Source: Kmv42 sp040757455 (GTDB lineage: Bacteria; Nitrospirota; Thermodesulfovibrionia; Thermodesulfovibrionales; SM23-35). Taken from it: a stretch of DNA of 13,596 nucleotides. The notes under the pieces are model-generated. The model did no database searches. It was given only the letters and a program-made list of their open reading frames with translations, and was not told where the DNA came from. A program made the position numbers and the translations under genes. The stretch lies in NCBI GenBank assembly GCA_040757455.1, contig JBFLXE010000069.1, positions 1-13,596 of the forward strand. Direction: 5' to 3'. Shown piece after piece: positions 1 through 6,878 of the stretch; the stretch's first letter is position 1; each line of letters begins with the position of its first letter.

Positions 1-41
1 CAGTGATAAGTAATGATAAGAACTTATATCCGATCACAAGC

Positions 42-1610
42 CTATCCTTTTTCCCTTAGTAGCTTATACTCAATACTGTCCACAAGCGCCTGGTAGGAAG
101 CTTCGATAATATTAGTGGACACGCCAACCGTATTCCATCTCTCGTTTTCATCCCCTGACTCAATAAGTACTCTTACTTTTGCAAGGGTACCCTCGCCAGC
201 TGTGAGGACCCTCACTTTATAGTCATGGAGCTGCATATTTCTGAGCTCTGGATAAAACCTATCGAGTGCCTTCCGCAGGGCATTGTCAATCGCGTTGACT
301 GGTCCGTTTCCAATTGCCGCAGTATGTTCGATATGTCTGTCCACTTTTAGCATTATCGTGGCTTCACTGATGGGTTCTTCACCCTCTTTCCTTTTTTCGA
401 CAATGACCCTGAATCCTATCAGGTTAAAAAATCTCTTATGAAGGCCAAGGGATTTCTTCATCAAAAGCTCGAAAGATGCCTCGGCCGCTTCGAATTGAAA
501 GCCTTCATTCTCCAGATTTTTCAGAGCGGTTACGATATCCAGCACATAGGGGGAATCAGAGTCGAGGTGGATTCCGAATTCTTCCGCCTTCCGCAGTATA
601 TTACTTTTTCCGGCAAGGTCCGATATCAGCACCCTCTGAGAATTGCCCACAAGATCAGGCTTGATATGCTCGTATGTCTCAGGCTTTTTCCTTATGGCAC
701 TGACGTGGATTCCTGCCTTGTGCGCGAAGGCACTGTCACCGACAAAGGGTTGCCTTTTGAAATGTCTCATATTCGCTATCTCGTTCACGTATCTCGAAAC
801 ATCCCTTAGCCTTCTGAGCTGTTCAGGGCTGATGCATCTGACTCCCATTTTGATCTGGACATTCGGGATGACAGAGCAGAGATTTGCGTTACCGCACCTT
901 TCACCGAGACCGTTAATTGTTCCTTGAACGTGTGAGACACCATTTTCGACTGCGATCAGCGAATTTGCGACGGCACATTCCGAGTCATTATGTGCGTGGA
1001 TACCGAGGGGCGTGTGAACCTTGTCCTTCAGATCTTTTACTATTTTCGCGATATCATCGGGGAGCGTGCCGCCATTTGTATCGCAGAGCACCAGGCAATC
1101 CGCGCCCGCAGATTCTGCAGCAAGGATGCATCTTAAGGCGAATTCCGGGTTGTTCTTATATCCATCAAAAAAATGCTCGGCATCGAAGAAAACAGTTCCG
1201 TCATTTCGTTTCAGGAAAGAGATGGAATTGAAAATGATATCAAGATTCTCATCGAGAGGAATTTTTAATGCCTCCACAACGTGAAAATCCCACGTCTTGC
1301 CGAAGATCGTGAATATACCTGCTTTTGACTCGAGAAGTGACCTGATGTTGGAATCATTTTCCACACTGTTTCTTGGCCTGTGTGTGCTGCCGAAGGCAAC
1401 GATCTTTGAATTCTTAAGGGTGAGTCTCCTGGCCTTTTTGAAATACTCCAGATCTTTCGGGTTTGATCCCGGCCAACCCCCCTCTATATAATGAATGCCC
1501 AGTTCATCCAGTTTCTCGGTGATGTGGAGCTTGTCCTCAACCGAAAAGGAGATTCCCTCGGTCTGAGCTCCATCCCTTAAAGTTGTGTCATATATCTCTA
1601 CCTGTCTCAT
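42..1610 (-). CDS. cimA: (R)-citramalate synthase
   Basis: This enzyme condenses acetyl-CoA with pyruvate to give (R)-citramalate, the first step of the threonine-independent route to 2-oxobutyrate and isoleucine, in the cytoplasm. The 522-residue protein is of normal family length. The HMGL-like TIM barrel begins with YDTTLRDGAQ (residues 7-16, holding the catalytic Arg12 and metal-ligand Asp8). It continues with the metal-binding HAHND (205-209), GLGERCGNAN (234-243) and AHKAGIHVSA (296-305). A C-terminal LeuA-type regulatory domain spans about 385-520 and includes GNGPVNAIDNAL (434-445); in this family it usually binds the feedback inhibitor isoleucine. The N-terminal sequence and extra length fit citramalate synthase better than isopropylmalate or homocitrate synthase. 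The gene begins 14 bp after lysC ends and lacks a strong ribosome binding site, so it is probably co-transcribed with lysC. Substrate assignment rests on subfamily resemblance. Confidence 0.93.
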   Translation of the reverse strand: MRQVEIYDTTLRDGAQTEGISFSVEDKLHITEKLDELGIHYIEGGWPGSNPKDLEYFKKARRLTLKNSKIVAFGSTHRPRNSVENDSNIRSLLESKAGIFTIFGKTWDFHVVEALKIPLDENLDIIFNSISFLKRNDGTVFFDAEHFFDGYKNNPEFALRCILAAESAGADCLVLCDTNGGTLPDDIAKIVKDLKDKVHTPLGIHAHNDSECAVANSLIAVENGVSHVQGTINGLGERCGNANLCSVIPNVQIKMGVRCISPEQLRRLRDVSRYVNEIANMRHFKRQPFVGDSAFAHKAGIHVSAIRKKPETYEHIKPDLVGNSQRVLISDLAGKSNILRKAEEFGIHLDSDSPYVLDIVTALKNLENEGFQFEAAEASFELLMKKSLGLHKRFFNLIGFRVIVEKRKEGEEPISEATIMLKVDRHIEHTAAIGNGPVNAIDNALRKALDRFYPELRNMQLHDYKVRVLTAGEGTLAKVRVLIESGDENERWNTVGVSTNIIEASYQALVDSIEYKLLREKG

Positions 1611-1624
1611 GTTGCTATTTTTTG

Positions 1625-2842
1625 CTATCTTTCAGCCAGTTCAAAGGCATCATGCAGTACTCTTATCGCCAGTTCTGTATATTTTGAGTCGATGACGCAC
1701 GAGATTTTAATCTCGGAAGTACTTATCATCATGATGTTTATGCCGTGCTTCGCGAGTGTTTCGAACATCTTTGCGGCAACGCCCGAATGAGTTCTCATAC
1801 CTACCCCGATTATGGAGACTTTCGATATGTCCTCCCTCAGGTTCACGCCCTTTGCTCCCAGTTCAGTGACTATTTCCTCCGTGATTTTAAGTGCCTTTCT
1901 GCTGTCCGCCTTCGGGACGGTGAAGGATATGTCCGTTGCCTTGCCGTCGCTGCTAACATTCTGTACGATCATATCCACAATTATGTTAGAATCCGCAATC
2001 GCATTGAAAAGCTTCGCTGCGATTCCCGGCCTATCATGAACCGCTATTGCTGTTATTTTTGCCTGATTCTTATCATAAGCAACGCCCGATACCTCGACTT
2101 TTTCCATATCCCTGTCCTCCTTGATAACAAGTGTACCAGGATTATTGTTGAAACTGGATTTTACCACGAGAGGGACTTCATATTTTTTCGCAAATTCGAC
2201 CGACCTGGTCTGCAATACTTTCGCACCGAGACTCGCAAGTTCAAGCATCTCCTCGTAGGAAATCCTATCAAGTTTTCGCGCCCGGGGCACTATGTTCGGG
2301 TCCGTTGTATAGACGCCATCTACATCAGTATATATCTCACAGCGGTCTGCTCCGAGTGCTGCGGCAACCGCGACCGCTGTCAAGTCTGACCCGCCTCTTC
2401 CCAGAGTAGTTACATCAGAATCTTCTGTAATGCCCTGAAAACCAGCGATAACAGGAATTATCCCCTTTTGTAATGTCTTCTTCACTCTTTCTGCAGTTAT
2501 GCGCTCTATCCTGGCCTTCGTATGGGCGGTGTCTGTAATTATACCGACCTGCCTGCCCGTAAAGGACATGGCCTTATAACCGAGTTCCCCAACGGCGATT
2601 GCGGTGAGTGCAGCGCTCACGCGCTCTCCTGAGGACAGCAGAAGATCCAGTTCGCGTCCTTCCGGATTCCGGGAAATTTGGTGTGCCAGCTCGATGAGTT
2701 TGTCTGTCTCGCCTGCCATTGCAGAGACAACAACAACGACGTCATTCTTCTCCTTTTTTGCTTCGACGACGCGTTCCGCAACTGCCTTTATTCTCTCGAT
2801 AGTGCCAACGGACGTCCCGCCATATTTTTGAACGATCAGCAT
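1625..2842 (-). CDS. lysC: Aspartate kinase, monofunctional, with ACT regulatory domains
   Basis: It phosphorylates aspartate to 4-aspartyl phosphate, the entry step to lysine, threonine, methionine and diaminopimelate. The 405 residues match the usual length of the monofunctional class. The amino-acid kinase domain starts with KYGGTS (6-11). It includes SSGERVSAAL (70-79), GRGGSDLTAVAVAAAL (148-163) and the TDVDGVYTTDP loop (172-182). Two ACT domains follow at about 262-330 and 342-400, with the typical QNVS (294-297) and SEIKISCVI (376-384) segments; in this family they bind lysine and/or threonine for feedback inhibition. The ATG is preceded by AAGG seven bases upstream, which supports this start. 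It is the first gene of a two-gene unit with cimA, which together supply the aspartate family and isoleucine. There is no fused homoserine dehydrogenase. Confidence 0.96.
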   Translation of the reverse strand: MLIVQKYGGTSVGTIERIKAVAERVVEAKKEKNDVVVVVSAMAGETDKLIELAHQISRNPEGRELDLLLSSGERVSAALTAIAVGELGYKAMSFTGRQVGIITDTAHTKARIERITAERVKKTLQKGIIPVIAGFQGITEDSDVTTLGRGGSDLTAVAVAAALGADRCEIYTDVDGVYTTDPNIVPRARKLDRISYEEMLELASLGAKVLQTRSVEFAKKYEVPLVVKSSFNNNPGTLVIKEDRDMEKVEVSGVAYDKNQAKITAIAVHDRPGIAAKLFNAIADSNIIVDMIVQNVSSDGKATDISFTVPKADSRKALKITEEIVTELGAKGVNLREDISKVSIIGVGMRTHSGVAAKMFETLAKHGINIMMISTSEIKISCVIDSKYTELAIRVLHDAFELAER

Positions 2843-2849
2843 ACTCTTA

Positions 2850-2853
2850 CCTT
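2850..2853 (-). promoter_or_regulatory. Ribosome binding site of lysC
   Basis: The minus strand reads AAGGTAAGAGT immediately before the lysC ATG. AAGG lies seven bases from the start codon, a normal spacing, and supports initiation at 2842. Confidence 0.6.
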
Positions 2854-2928
2854 ATTCATTCAAATAATCTAATCTGGAAATTGTTTGTCCGCTATCAACA
2901 TAGTGCTTAGAAGAAAACGCAATATAGC

Positions 2929-2937
2929 ATTATATCA
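2929..2937 (-). promoter_or_regulatory. Extended -10 promoter candidate for lysC-cimA
   Basis: The minus strand reads TGATATAAT, a perfect consensus extended -10 (TGnTATAAT). No good -35 is visible at 16-18 bp spacing, as is often the case for extended -10 promoters. Transcription would start near 2922, giving a leader of roughly 80 nt before lysC. That is too short for a lysine riboswitch. Called by eye only. Confidence 0.45.
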
Positions 2938-2994
2938 AAATTATTCGTTTGTGCGCTGAATCTCAAAGAACGAACACATCATACGATCCATTTA

Positions 2995-3000
2995 TATGAT
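2995..3000 (+). promoter_or_regulatory. Weak -10 candidate for the RACo-like gene
   Basis: TATGAT stands 19 bp before the ATG at 3020. The -35 region is poor (CGAACA or similar). If used, the leader would be only about a dozen bases, and no clear Shine-Dalgarno sequence is present. Low confidence. Confidence 0.25.
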
Positions 3001-3019
3001 AGAATAGTGGGCAAGAAAA

Positions 3020-4888
3020 ATGGTTATAGGTCTGGCGACAGGAGAGACTTTTACGGCGGAAAAAAACGAGAACCTGCTTCAGACTTTGAAAAAGCAAGGT
3101 ATTTTTCTCGTTGCCTCATGCGGCGGAAAGGGGATATGCGGGAAATGCCGTGTCAGGATTAAAGCCGGAAAAACGCGCATCATATCAACAGGTAAACTCC
3201 AGAGGCGGGATATAAGGGCAGGCATTGTGCTCGCATGCCAGGCTTTCCCGGAAGAGGATCTGGTTGTAGAAATTCCAAAAGAGTCGAAACTTGCCATTGG
3301 CGATGTGATAGAGGTATCGAGTGCGAAAGATCTTTTTGCCCTTTTCGAATCCATGGGCGGAAAGATCTCGCCGCTTGTAAAATGGATATCTCTGGACATC
3401 CCGCCTCCTTCATTAGACAACAATGTCAGCGATCTCGAACGACTGAAAAATTCCCTTCATGATCAGGGTATAGCAGACATGAGATTCCCCCATGGATTTG
3501 TGTCGACTTTGGCCGAGTCAATGAGAAGCGCGGGATGGAAGATTAATTTTGCTTATTTTAAAGGACCGGAGGCCTTATTCACTAAGAGGTCAGAAGAGGC
3601 CGCGAGGTTCGGTATCGCGGCCGACATCGGTACAACCACCGTTGTTGTGTATCTTGTTGATCTTAAAGACGGTAGTATCATGGATGTCGGATCAACTTAT
3701 AACTCACAGATCCGATATGGTGATGATGTGATCACCCGGATAATTCATGCCGCTGAGGGCGGTGGATTAAGTGAACTCAGGGAAACGGTTGTCAACGACG
3801 TCAACGACTTATTATCGCCTATGCTCGAAAAGCATAGTGCGGCATCCGACAATATCGAGTCAGCTGTTATATCAGGTAATACAACCATGGCTCACCTTTT
3901 CTGGGGATTTAATCCCGCATACATAAGAGAAGAGCCATATACCCCCACGCTGAATTATTTTCCCCTCTGGCGGGCTGAAGAAGCAGGGCTGAGGATAAAC
4001 CCCGGAGCACCAATATATACCTTGCCATGCGTTGCCAGTTATGTCGGAGGGGATATTGTGGCGGGCGTTCTTGCCTCGCAGATCCACAGAAAGAGCGAGA
4101 TTTCGCTTTTCATGGATATTGGCACCAATGGCGAGATCGTGATAGGGAATAGAGAATGGTTGGTCACAGCTGCCTGCTCAGCAGGACCTTGTTTTGAGGG
4201 AAGCGGGATAAGACACGGCATGAGGGCAACGAAAGGTGCAATCGGGGCTGTAAAGATTGACCGGCAGACTCTGGAACCTTTGCTTGGGGTTATTGGAGAT
4301 AGTAAACCTGTTGGAATATGTGGTTCTGGCATGATAGATGCCATTACGGAATTGTTCCTTTCCGGCCTCATAGACCAAAAAGGAAAGTTTCTTAAAGAGA
4401 CAAAGACGGATAGAATCAGGGAAGGCTTTGAAGGTCCTGAGTTTATAGTTTACCGTGATGACGATAGAGAGATAGTCCTTACCGAGGTTGACATAGAGAA
4501 TATCATGAGGGCCAAAGCAGCGATTTATGCAGGCGTTTCTCTTCTGTTTAAAAAGGTTGGTTTAAATCTTGGCGATATCGAACGCGTTTATATTGGCGGA
4601 GGCTTCGGCAATTATCTTGACATAGAAAAAGCCATCGTCATTGGCATGCTGCCCGATATTGCGAGAGAAAAGTTTAGACTCCTCGGGAATACTTCGATCG
4701 CGGGAGCATATCTCTGTCTTCTCTCGGAAGACATGAGGAAAGAGGCTGAGGAGATTGCGCAGAAGATGACAAACATAGAACTCTCCGTATCGCGCATGTT
4801 CATGGATGAATATCTCTCTGCCCTCTTTCTTCCTCACACCGATTCAGGACTTTTTCCCACAGTCAAAAGACTGCTGCAGGAAAAGTGA
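3020..4888 (+). CDS. RACo-like corrinoid-activation protein ([2Fe-2S] ferredoxin plus ASKHA ATPase domain, DUF4445 family)
   Basis: Proteins of this family use ATP to drive electron transfer to a corrinoid protein that has slipped to inactive Co(II), restoring Co(I) for methyl transfer. The 622 residues split into an N-terminal plant-type [2Fe-2S] domain (about 1-97), a linker (about 100-190) and an ASKHA ATPase domain (about 195-610). The likely cluster ligands are Cys34, Cys40, Cys43 and Cys73, around CGGKGICGKC. The nucleotide-binding motifs are GIAADIGTTTVVVYLVDL (198-215), MDIGTNGEIVIG (365-376), GICGSGMID (432-440) and GGGFGNYLD (526-534). An in-frame stop at 3005-3007 leaves 3020 as the only reasonable ATG. 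The gene stands alone: no corrinoid methyltransferase, corrinoid protein or acetyl-CoA synthase gene is nearby, so its partner cannot be read from context. The family call is firm; the exact substrate is inference. Confidence 0.85.
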   Translation: MVIGLATGETFTAEKNENLLQTLKKQGIFLVASCGGKGICGKCRVRIKAGKTRIISTGKLQRRDIRAGIVLACQAFPEEDLVVEIPKESKLAIGDVIEVSSAKDLFALFESMGGKISPLVKWISLDIPPPSLDNNVSDLERLKNSLHDQGIADMRFPHGFVSTLAESMRSAGWKINFAYFKGPEALFTKRSEEAARFGIAADIGTTTVVVYLVDLKDGSIMDVGSTYNSQIRYGDDVITRIIHAAEGGGLSELRETVVNDVNDLLSPMLEKHSAASDNIESAVISGNTTMAHLFWGFNPAYIREEPYTPTLNYFPLWRAEEAGLRINPGAPIYTLPCVASYVGGDIVAGVLASQIHRKSEISLFMDIGTNGEIVIGNREWLVTAACSAGPCFEGSGIRHGMRATKGAIGAVKIDRQTLEPLLGVIGDSKPVGICGSGMIDAITELFLSGLIDQKGKFLKETKTDRIREGFEGPEFIVYRDDDREIVLTEVDIENIMRAKAAIYAGVSLLFKKVGLNLGDIERVYIGGGFGNYLDIEKAIVIGMLPDIAREKFRLLGNTSIAGAYLCLLSEDMRKEAEEIAQKMTNIELSVSRMFMDEYLSALFLPHTDSGLFPTVKRLLQEK

Positions 4889-4891
4889 TGT

Positions 4892-5224
4892 TTAATGCAG
4901 TGGTCCGGCAGAGAGGAGTTTTTCCACTTCTTTTCTTATTGCGGTGCTGGGTATCCCGCCATGAATTCTTAATTCCCCGTTGATCAATACAACGGGGGTG
5001 GTGACTGCACCAAGCCTTAGCAGTTCTCTTATATCGTCAAAATCCTCTTCGCCGTCCATAAATAAGTCGACGTATTCAACAAAAACAACAGAAGGATAGA
5101 AGTAGTTCATCTCTCTGGAGAGTTCCTCTGTCAGTATCTTGTTTGTTCCCGCCACTTCGGTCTCTTCAAAGAGAATATCTTCTGTCGGGTTATCAAGAAC
5201 CTGTATATGTACTCTCTGGATCAT
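4892..5224 (-). CDS. Small thioredoxin-fold protein without CXXC, function unknown
   Basis: A 110-residue cytoplasmic protein with no signal peptide or membrane segment. The pattern is thioredoxin-like: a first strand (about 4-10), a helix rich in Glu (about 28-40), a strand VVFVEYVDL (46-54), an acidic stretch, a helix (about 62-70), then TTPVVLINGEL (75-85) with the cis-Pro77 position typical of this fold, and a final helix (about 94-105). It contains no cysteine at all, so it cannot be a dithiol oxidoreductase. It loosely resembles YuzD/DUF1462-type thioredoxin-like proteins, but I do not recognise a specific function. It starts 9 bp after panC and is probably translated from the panC transcript. 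The end of panC contains AGGGG about 13 bases before this ATG, rather far for a ribosome binding site. It converges on the RACo-like gene with three bases between the stop codons. Confidence 0.72.
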   Translation of the reverse strand: MIQRVHIQVLDNPTEDILFEETEVAGTNKILTEELSREMNYFYPSVVFVEYVDLFMDGEEDFDDIRELLRLGAVTTPVVLINGELRIHGGIPSTAIRKEVEKLLSAGPLH

Positions 5225-5233
5225 CTATATCAT

Positions 5234-6091
5234 TTATCCCCTTGCTTTTACAAGCATGTTATCAATGAGCCGGACATTTCCAATTCTTACAGCTACAGCA
5301 AGAAGGACTTCGTTTTCGATCTGAGAAAGTTTATCAAGTGTAAAGGGATCATAGATGCCTGCGTAATCAATCTGTGACACCAGAGGCTCCTTCAGAAGTT
5401 TGTCATGCATTGCTTTATTCACATGCTCTAAATCAATTATACCAGATTTGATTGAAGTCGCGGCTGCAGTCAGACACCTGAAGATGACCGCTGCTGCCTC
5501 CCTTTGCTCCTTGTTAAGATAGGCATTTCTTGAACTCATGGCAAGACCGTCTTTTTCTCTCACCGTCGGGCACGTTATTATATCGATATCCATATCGAGA
5601 TCCTTTGCCATCCTCTTTATTACGACCGTCTGCTGGAAATCCTTCTCGCCGAAGTATGCCCTAACAGGCTTCACGATATTGAACAACTTTGTTACAACCG
5701 TGGCAACTCCCCGGAAATGGCCGGGCCTGAAGGCACCACATAATTTGTCAGAAATATTTATCACTTCGATATACGTCGAAAAATTGGCGGGATAAATGGA
5801 AGAAACGTCCGGCGTAAAAAGGACGTCAACTTCTTCTCTGAGAAGCTTTTCGCTATCACCCTCTATATCCCTTGGGTATCTTTCGAAATCTTCTGAGGGG
5901 CCGAACTGTATCGGATTAACAAATATGCTCACTACTACCACGTTGTTTTCCTGCCTCGCACGTCTGACAAGACTGAGATGACCCTTATGGAGCGCTCCCA
6001 TCGTTGGAACAAAACCTACGCTCTTTCCCCGAATGAGATGGCTTCTGGAAGTATCCTGCATGATTCTCGGAATTCGTATCGTTTCCATCAT
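5234..6091 (-). CDS. panC: Pantothenate synthetase (pantoate-beta-alanine ligase)
   Basis: It joins pantoate and beta-alanine with ATP, through a pantoyl-adenylate, to make pantothenate, the precursor of coenzyme A. The 285 residues are the normal length. Signature motifs appear in order: PTMGALHKGH (29-38, the HxGH nucleotide-binding motif), FVNPIQFGP (57-65), GHFRGVATVV (124-133), FGEKDFQQ (147-154) and DGLAMSSRN (181-189, the KMSKS-like loop). The start is set by AGGGG five bases upstream (6097-6101). A second ATG directly follows the first, so initiation could be one codon later. It is the first gene of a two-gene minus-strand unit with the small thioredoxin-fold gene. No panB or panD is in the window. 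Confidence 0.97.
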   Translation of the reverse strand: MMETIRIPRIMQDTSRSHLIRGKSVGFVPTMGALHKGHLSLVRRARQENNVVVVSIFVNPIQFGPSEDFERYPRDIEGDSEKLLREEVDVLFTPDVSSIYPANFSTYIEVINISDKLCGAFRPGHFRGVATVVTKLFNIVKPVRAYFGEKDFQQTVVIKRMAKDLDMDIDIITCPTVREKDGLAMSSRNAYLNKEQREAAAVIFRCLTAAATSIKSGIIDLEHVNKAMHDKLLKEPLVSQIDYAGIYDPFTLDKLSQIENEVLLAVAVRIGNVRLIDNMLVKARG

Positions 6092-6096
6092 CTTCG

Positions 6097-6101
6097 CCCC
6101 T
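6097..6101 (-). promoter_or_regulatory. Ribosome binding site of panC
   Basis: The minus strand reads AGGGG with a 5-base spacer to the ATG at 6091, an ideal position. It supports the first of the two adjacent ATG codons. Confidence 0.65.
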
Positions 6102-6116
6102 AAAGATATTTGTAAT

Positions 6117-6146
6117 AACCTAAAAAAAGGGAGATAAGTTTGTCAA
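6117..6146 (-). promoter_or_regulatory. Promoter candidate for panC
   Basis: On the minus strand a consensus -35 TTGACA (6141-6146) is followed, after 18 bp, by a weak -10 TAGGTT (6117-6122). Transcription would begin about 20 bases before the panC ATG. The -35 is perfect but the -10 matches only in part. Confidence 0.35.
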
Positions 6147-6224
6147 ACTATATCCCAGGGTAATGTCATTGTTGATCCAACTTAGCGTTGTAAAAAATCT
6201 TTTCTCTATTTTGAGCTTCTTGCC

Positions 6225-6299
6225 TGTCATTCCGGCTTGTCCGGAATCTTTCTTTGTCCGAAGAAGGATTCCCGACGCGCTTCGTTTGCGGGAACGACA
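6225..6299. repeat. Palindromic intergenic repeat element, about 75 bp
   Basis: The outer arms TGTCATTCC (6225-6233) and GGAACGACA (6291-6299) are inverted copies matching at 8 of 9 positions. Inside, GGAATCTTTCTT (6243-6254) pairs with AAGAAGGATTCC (6261-6272) through 12 pairs including one G-T, around a 6-nt loop. Alternative hairpins also exist: ATTCCGG/CCGGAAT (6229-6247) and TTCCCG/CGGGAA (6269-6294). The TGTCATTCC...GGAATC style resembles dispersed palindromic repeats found in many copies in some bacterial genomes. Only one copy is in this window. It lies between divergent panC and rseC, about 66 bp before rseC. Confidence 0.7.
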
Positions 6300-6365
6300 A
6301 AATGGAGCTGACTTTGACGTAATCCTGACCTATATCCGTCCAGGCGGGAATTTTCGACACCTTAT

Positions 6366-6812
6366 GTGTTAAAATTTGAAACTGTGGAAGAGATAGGCGT
6401 AATCGAAAATGTGGAAGGAACTTCTGCAACCGTAAAGATTCAAAAGAAGAACGCCTGCCAGGGTTGTTCCTTGAATGTCTGTAAGCCTTCAGGAACATTT
6501 ATGGAGATAGAGGCGTTTAACCGTGTCAATGCGCGCGTAGGGCAGAAGGTCAAGATATCAATGGCGTCGTATTCCTATGTGGGGAGTGCAATAATCGTCT
6601 ACGGCATCCCGGCTCTCGCCTTGATTGGAGGTGCCGTTATTGGCAGAGAGTTTTTCAGTCGGTATTTTCATGAATTCGATGCGGATCTAATATCGGCTAT
6701 CTTTGCTTTTGGTGCATTTATCACGTCTTTTCTATTTGTAAAGATATGGAGTGTCTTGCGCGGCAGAAAGACAGCATTGTCGCCAGTGATTGAAGAAATA
6801 CTTGACGATTGA
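6366..6812 (+). CDS. rseC: RseC/MucC-type inner-membrane protein (SoxR-reducing system family)
   Basis: An integral membrane protein of the RseC family, members of which are linked to Rnf-type electron transport, SoxR reduction and sigma-E control. The 148 residues comprise a soluble N-terminal domain with a cysteine cluster (Cys31, Cys34, Cys39 in CQGCSLNVC), a likely metal or Fe-S site. Two membrane helices follow at about 71-92 and 108-130, then a short charged tail. The start is uncertain. GTG at 6366 gives MLKFETVEEIGV, but GTG at 6384 gives MEEIGVIENVEG, closer to a typical RseC N-terminus; neither has a good ribosome binding site. No rnf, rpoE or rseA gene is in the window, so the partner is unknown. 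Likely first gene of the plus-strand run leading to fusA and ileS. Confidence 0.78.
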   Translation: MLKFETVEEIGVIENVEGTSATVKIQKKNACQGCSLNVCKPSGTFMEIEAFNRVNARVGQKVKISMASYSYVGSAIIVYGIPALALIGGAVIGREFFSRYFHEFDADLISAIFAFGAFITSFLFVKIWSVLRGRKTALSPVIEEILDD

Positions 6813-6868
6813 AAATTGTCATAATTTAAGAGCGAGTTCTTAATCCGGATCTTATACCTTTAAAATAC

Positions 6869-6874
6869 AGGGGG
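6869..6874 (+). promoter_or_regulatory. Ribosome binding site of the EF-G-like gene
   Basis: AGGGGG with a 4-base spacer precedes the ATG at 6879. This is the strongest Shine-Dalgarno sequence on the plus strand of this window and fixes the start of the EF-G-like gene. Confidence 0.65.
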
Positions 6875-6878
6875 TTTT

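Noticed and set aside
1..41. Terminator after cimA
   Set aside because: Only ATAAG/CTTAT with a two-base loop and the tandem TGATAAG copies are visible. This is too weak to call a terminator.
1745..2389. 214-codon open frame on the plus strand opposite lysC
   Set aside because: It lies wholly inside the unmistakable lysC coding frame on the other strand. The translation is Cys/His/Arg-rich with no recognisable domain, typical of an antisense shadow.
2843..2928. Lysine riboswitch in the lysC leader
   Set aside because: The leader implied by the extended -10 is about 80 nt, too short for the lysine aptamer, and no matching conserved core is visible.
6166..6498. 110-codon minus-strand open frame across the panC-rseC gap
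   Set aside because: It runs through the palindromic repeat (giving a translated-repeat peptide) and into the start of rseC antisense. This composition is characteristic of spurious calls.
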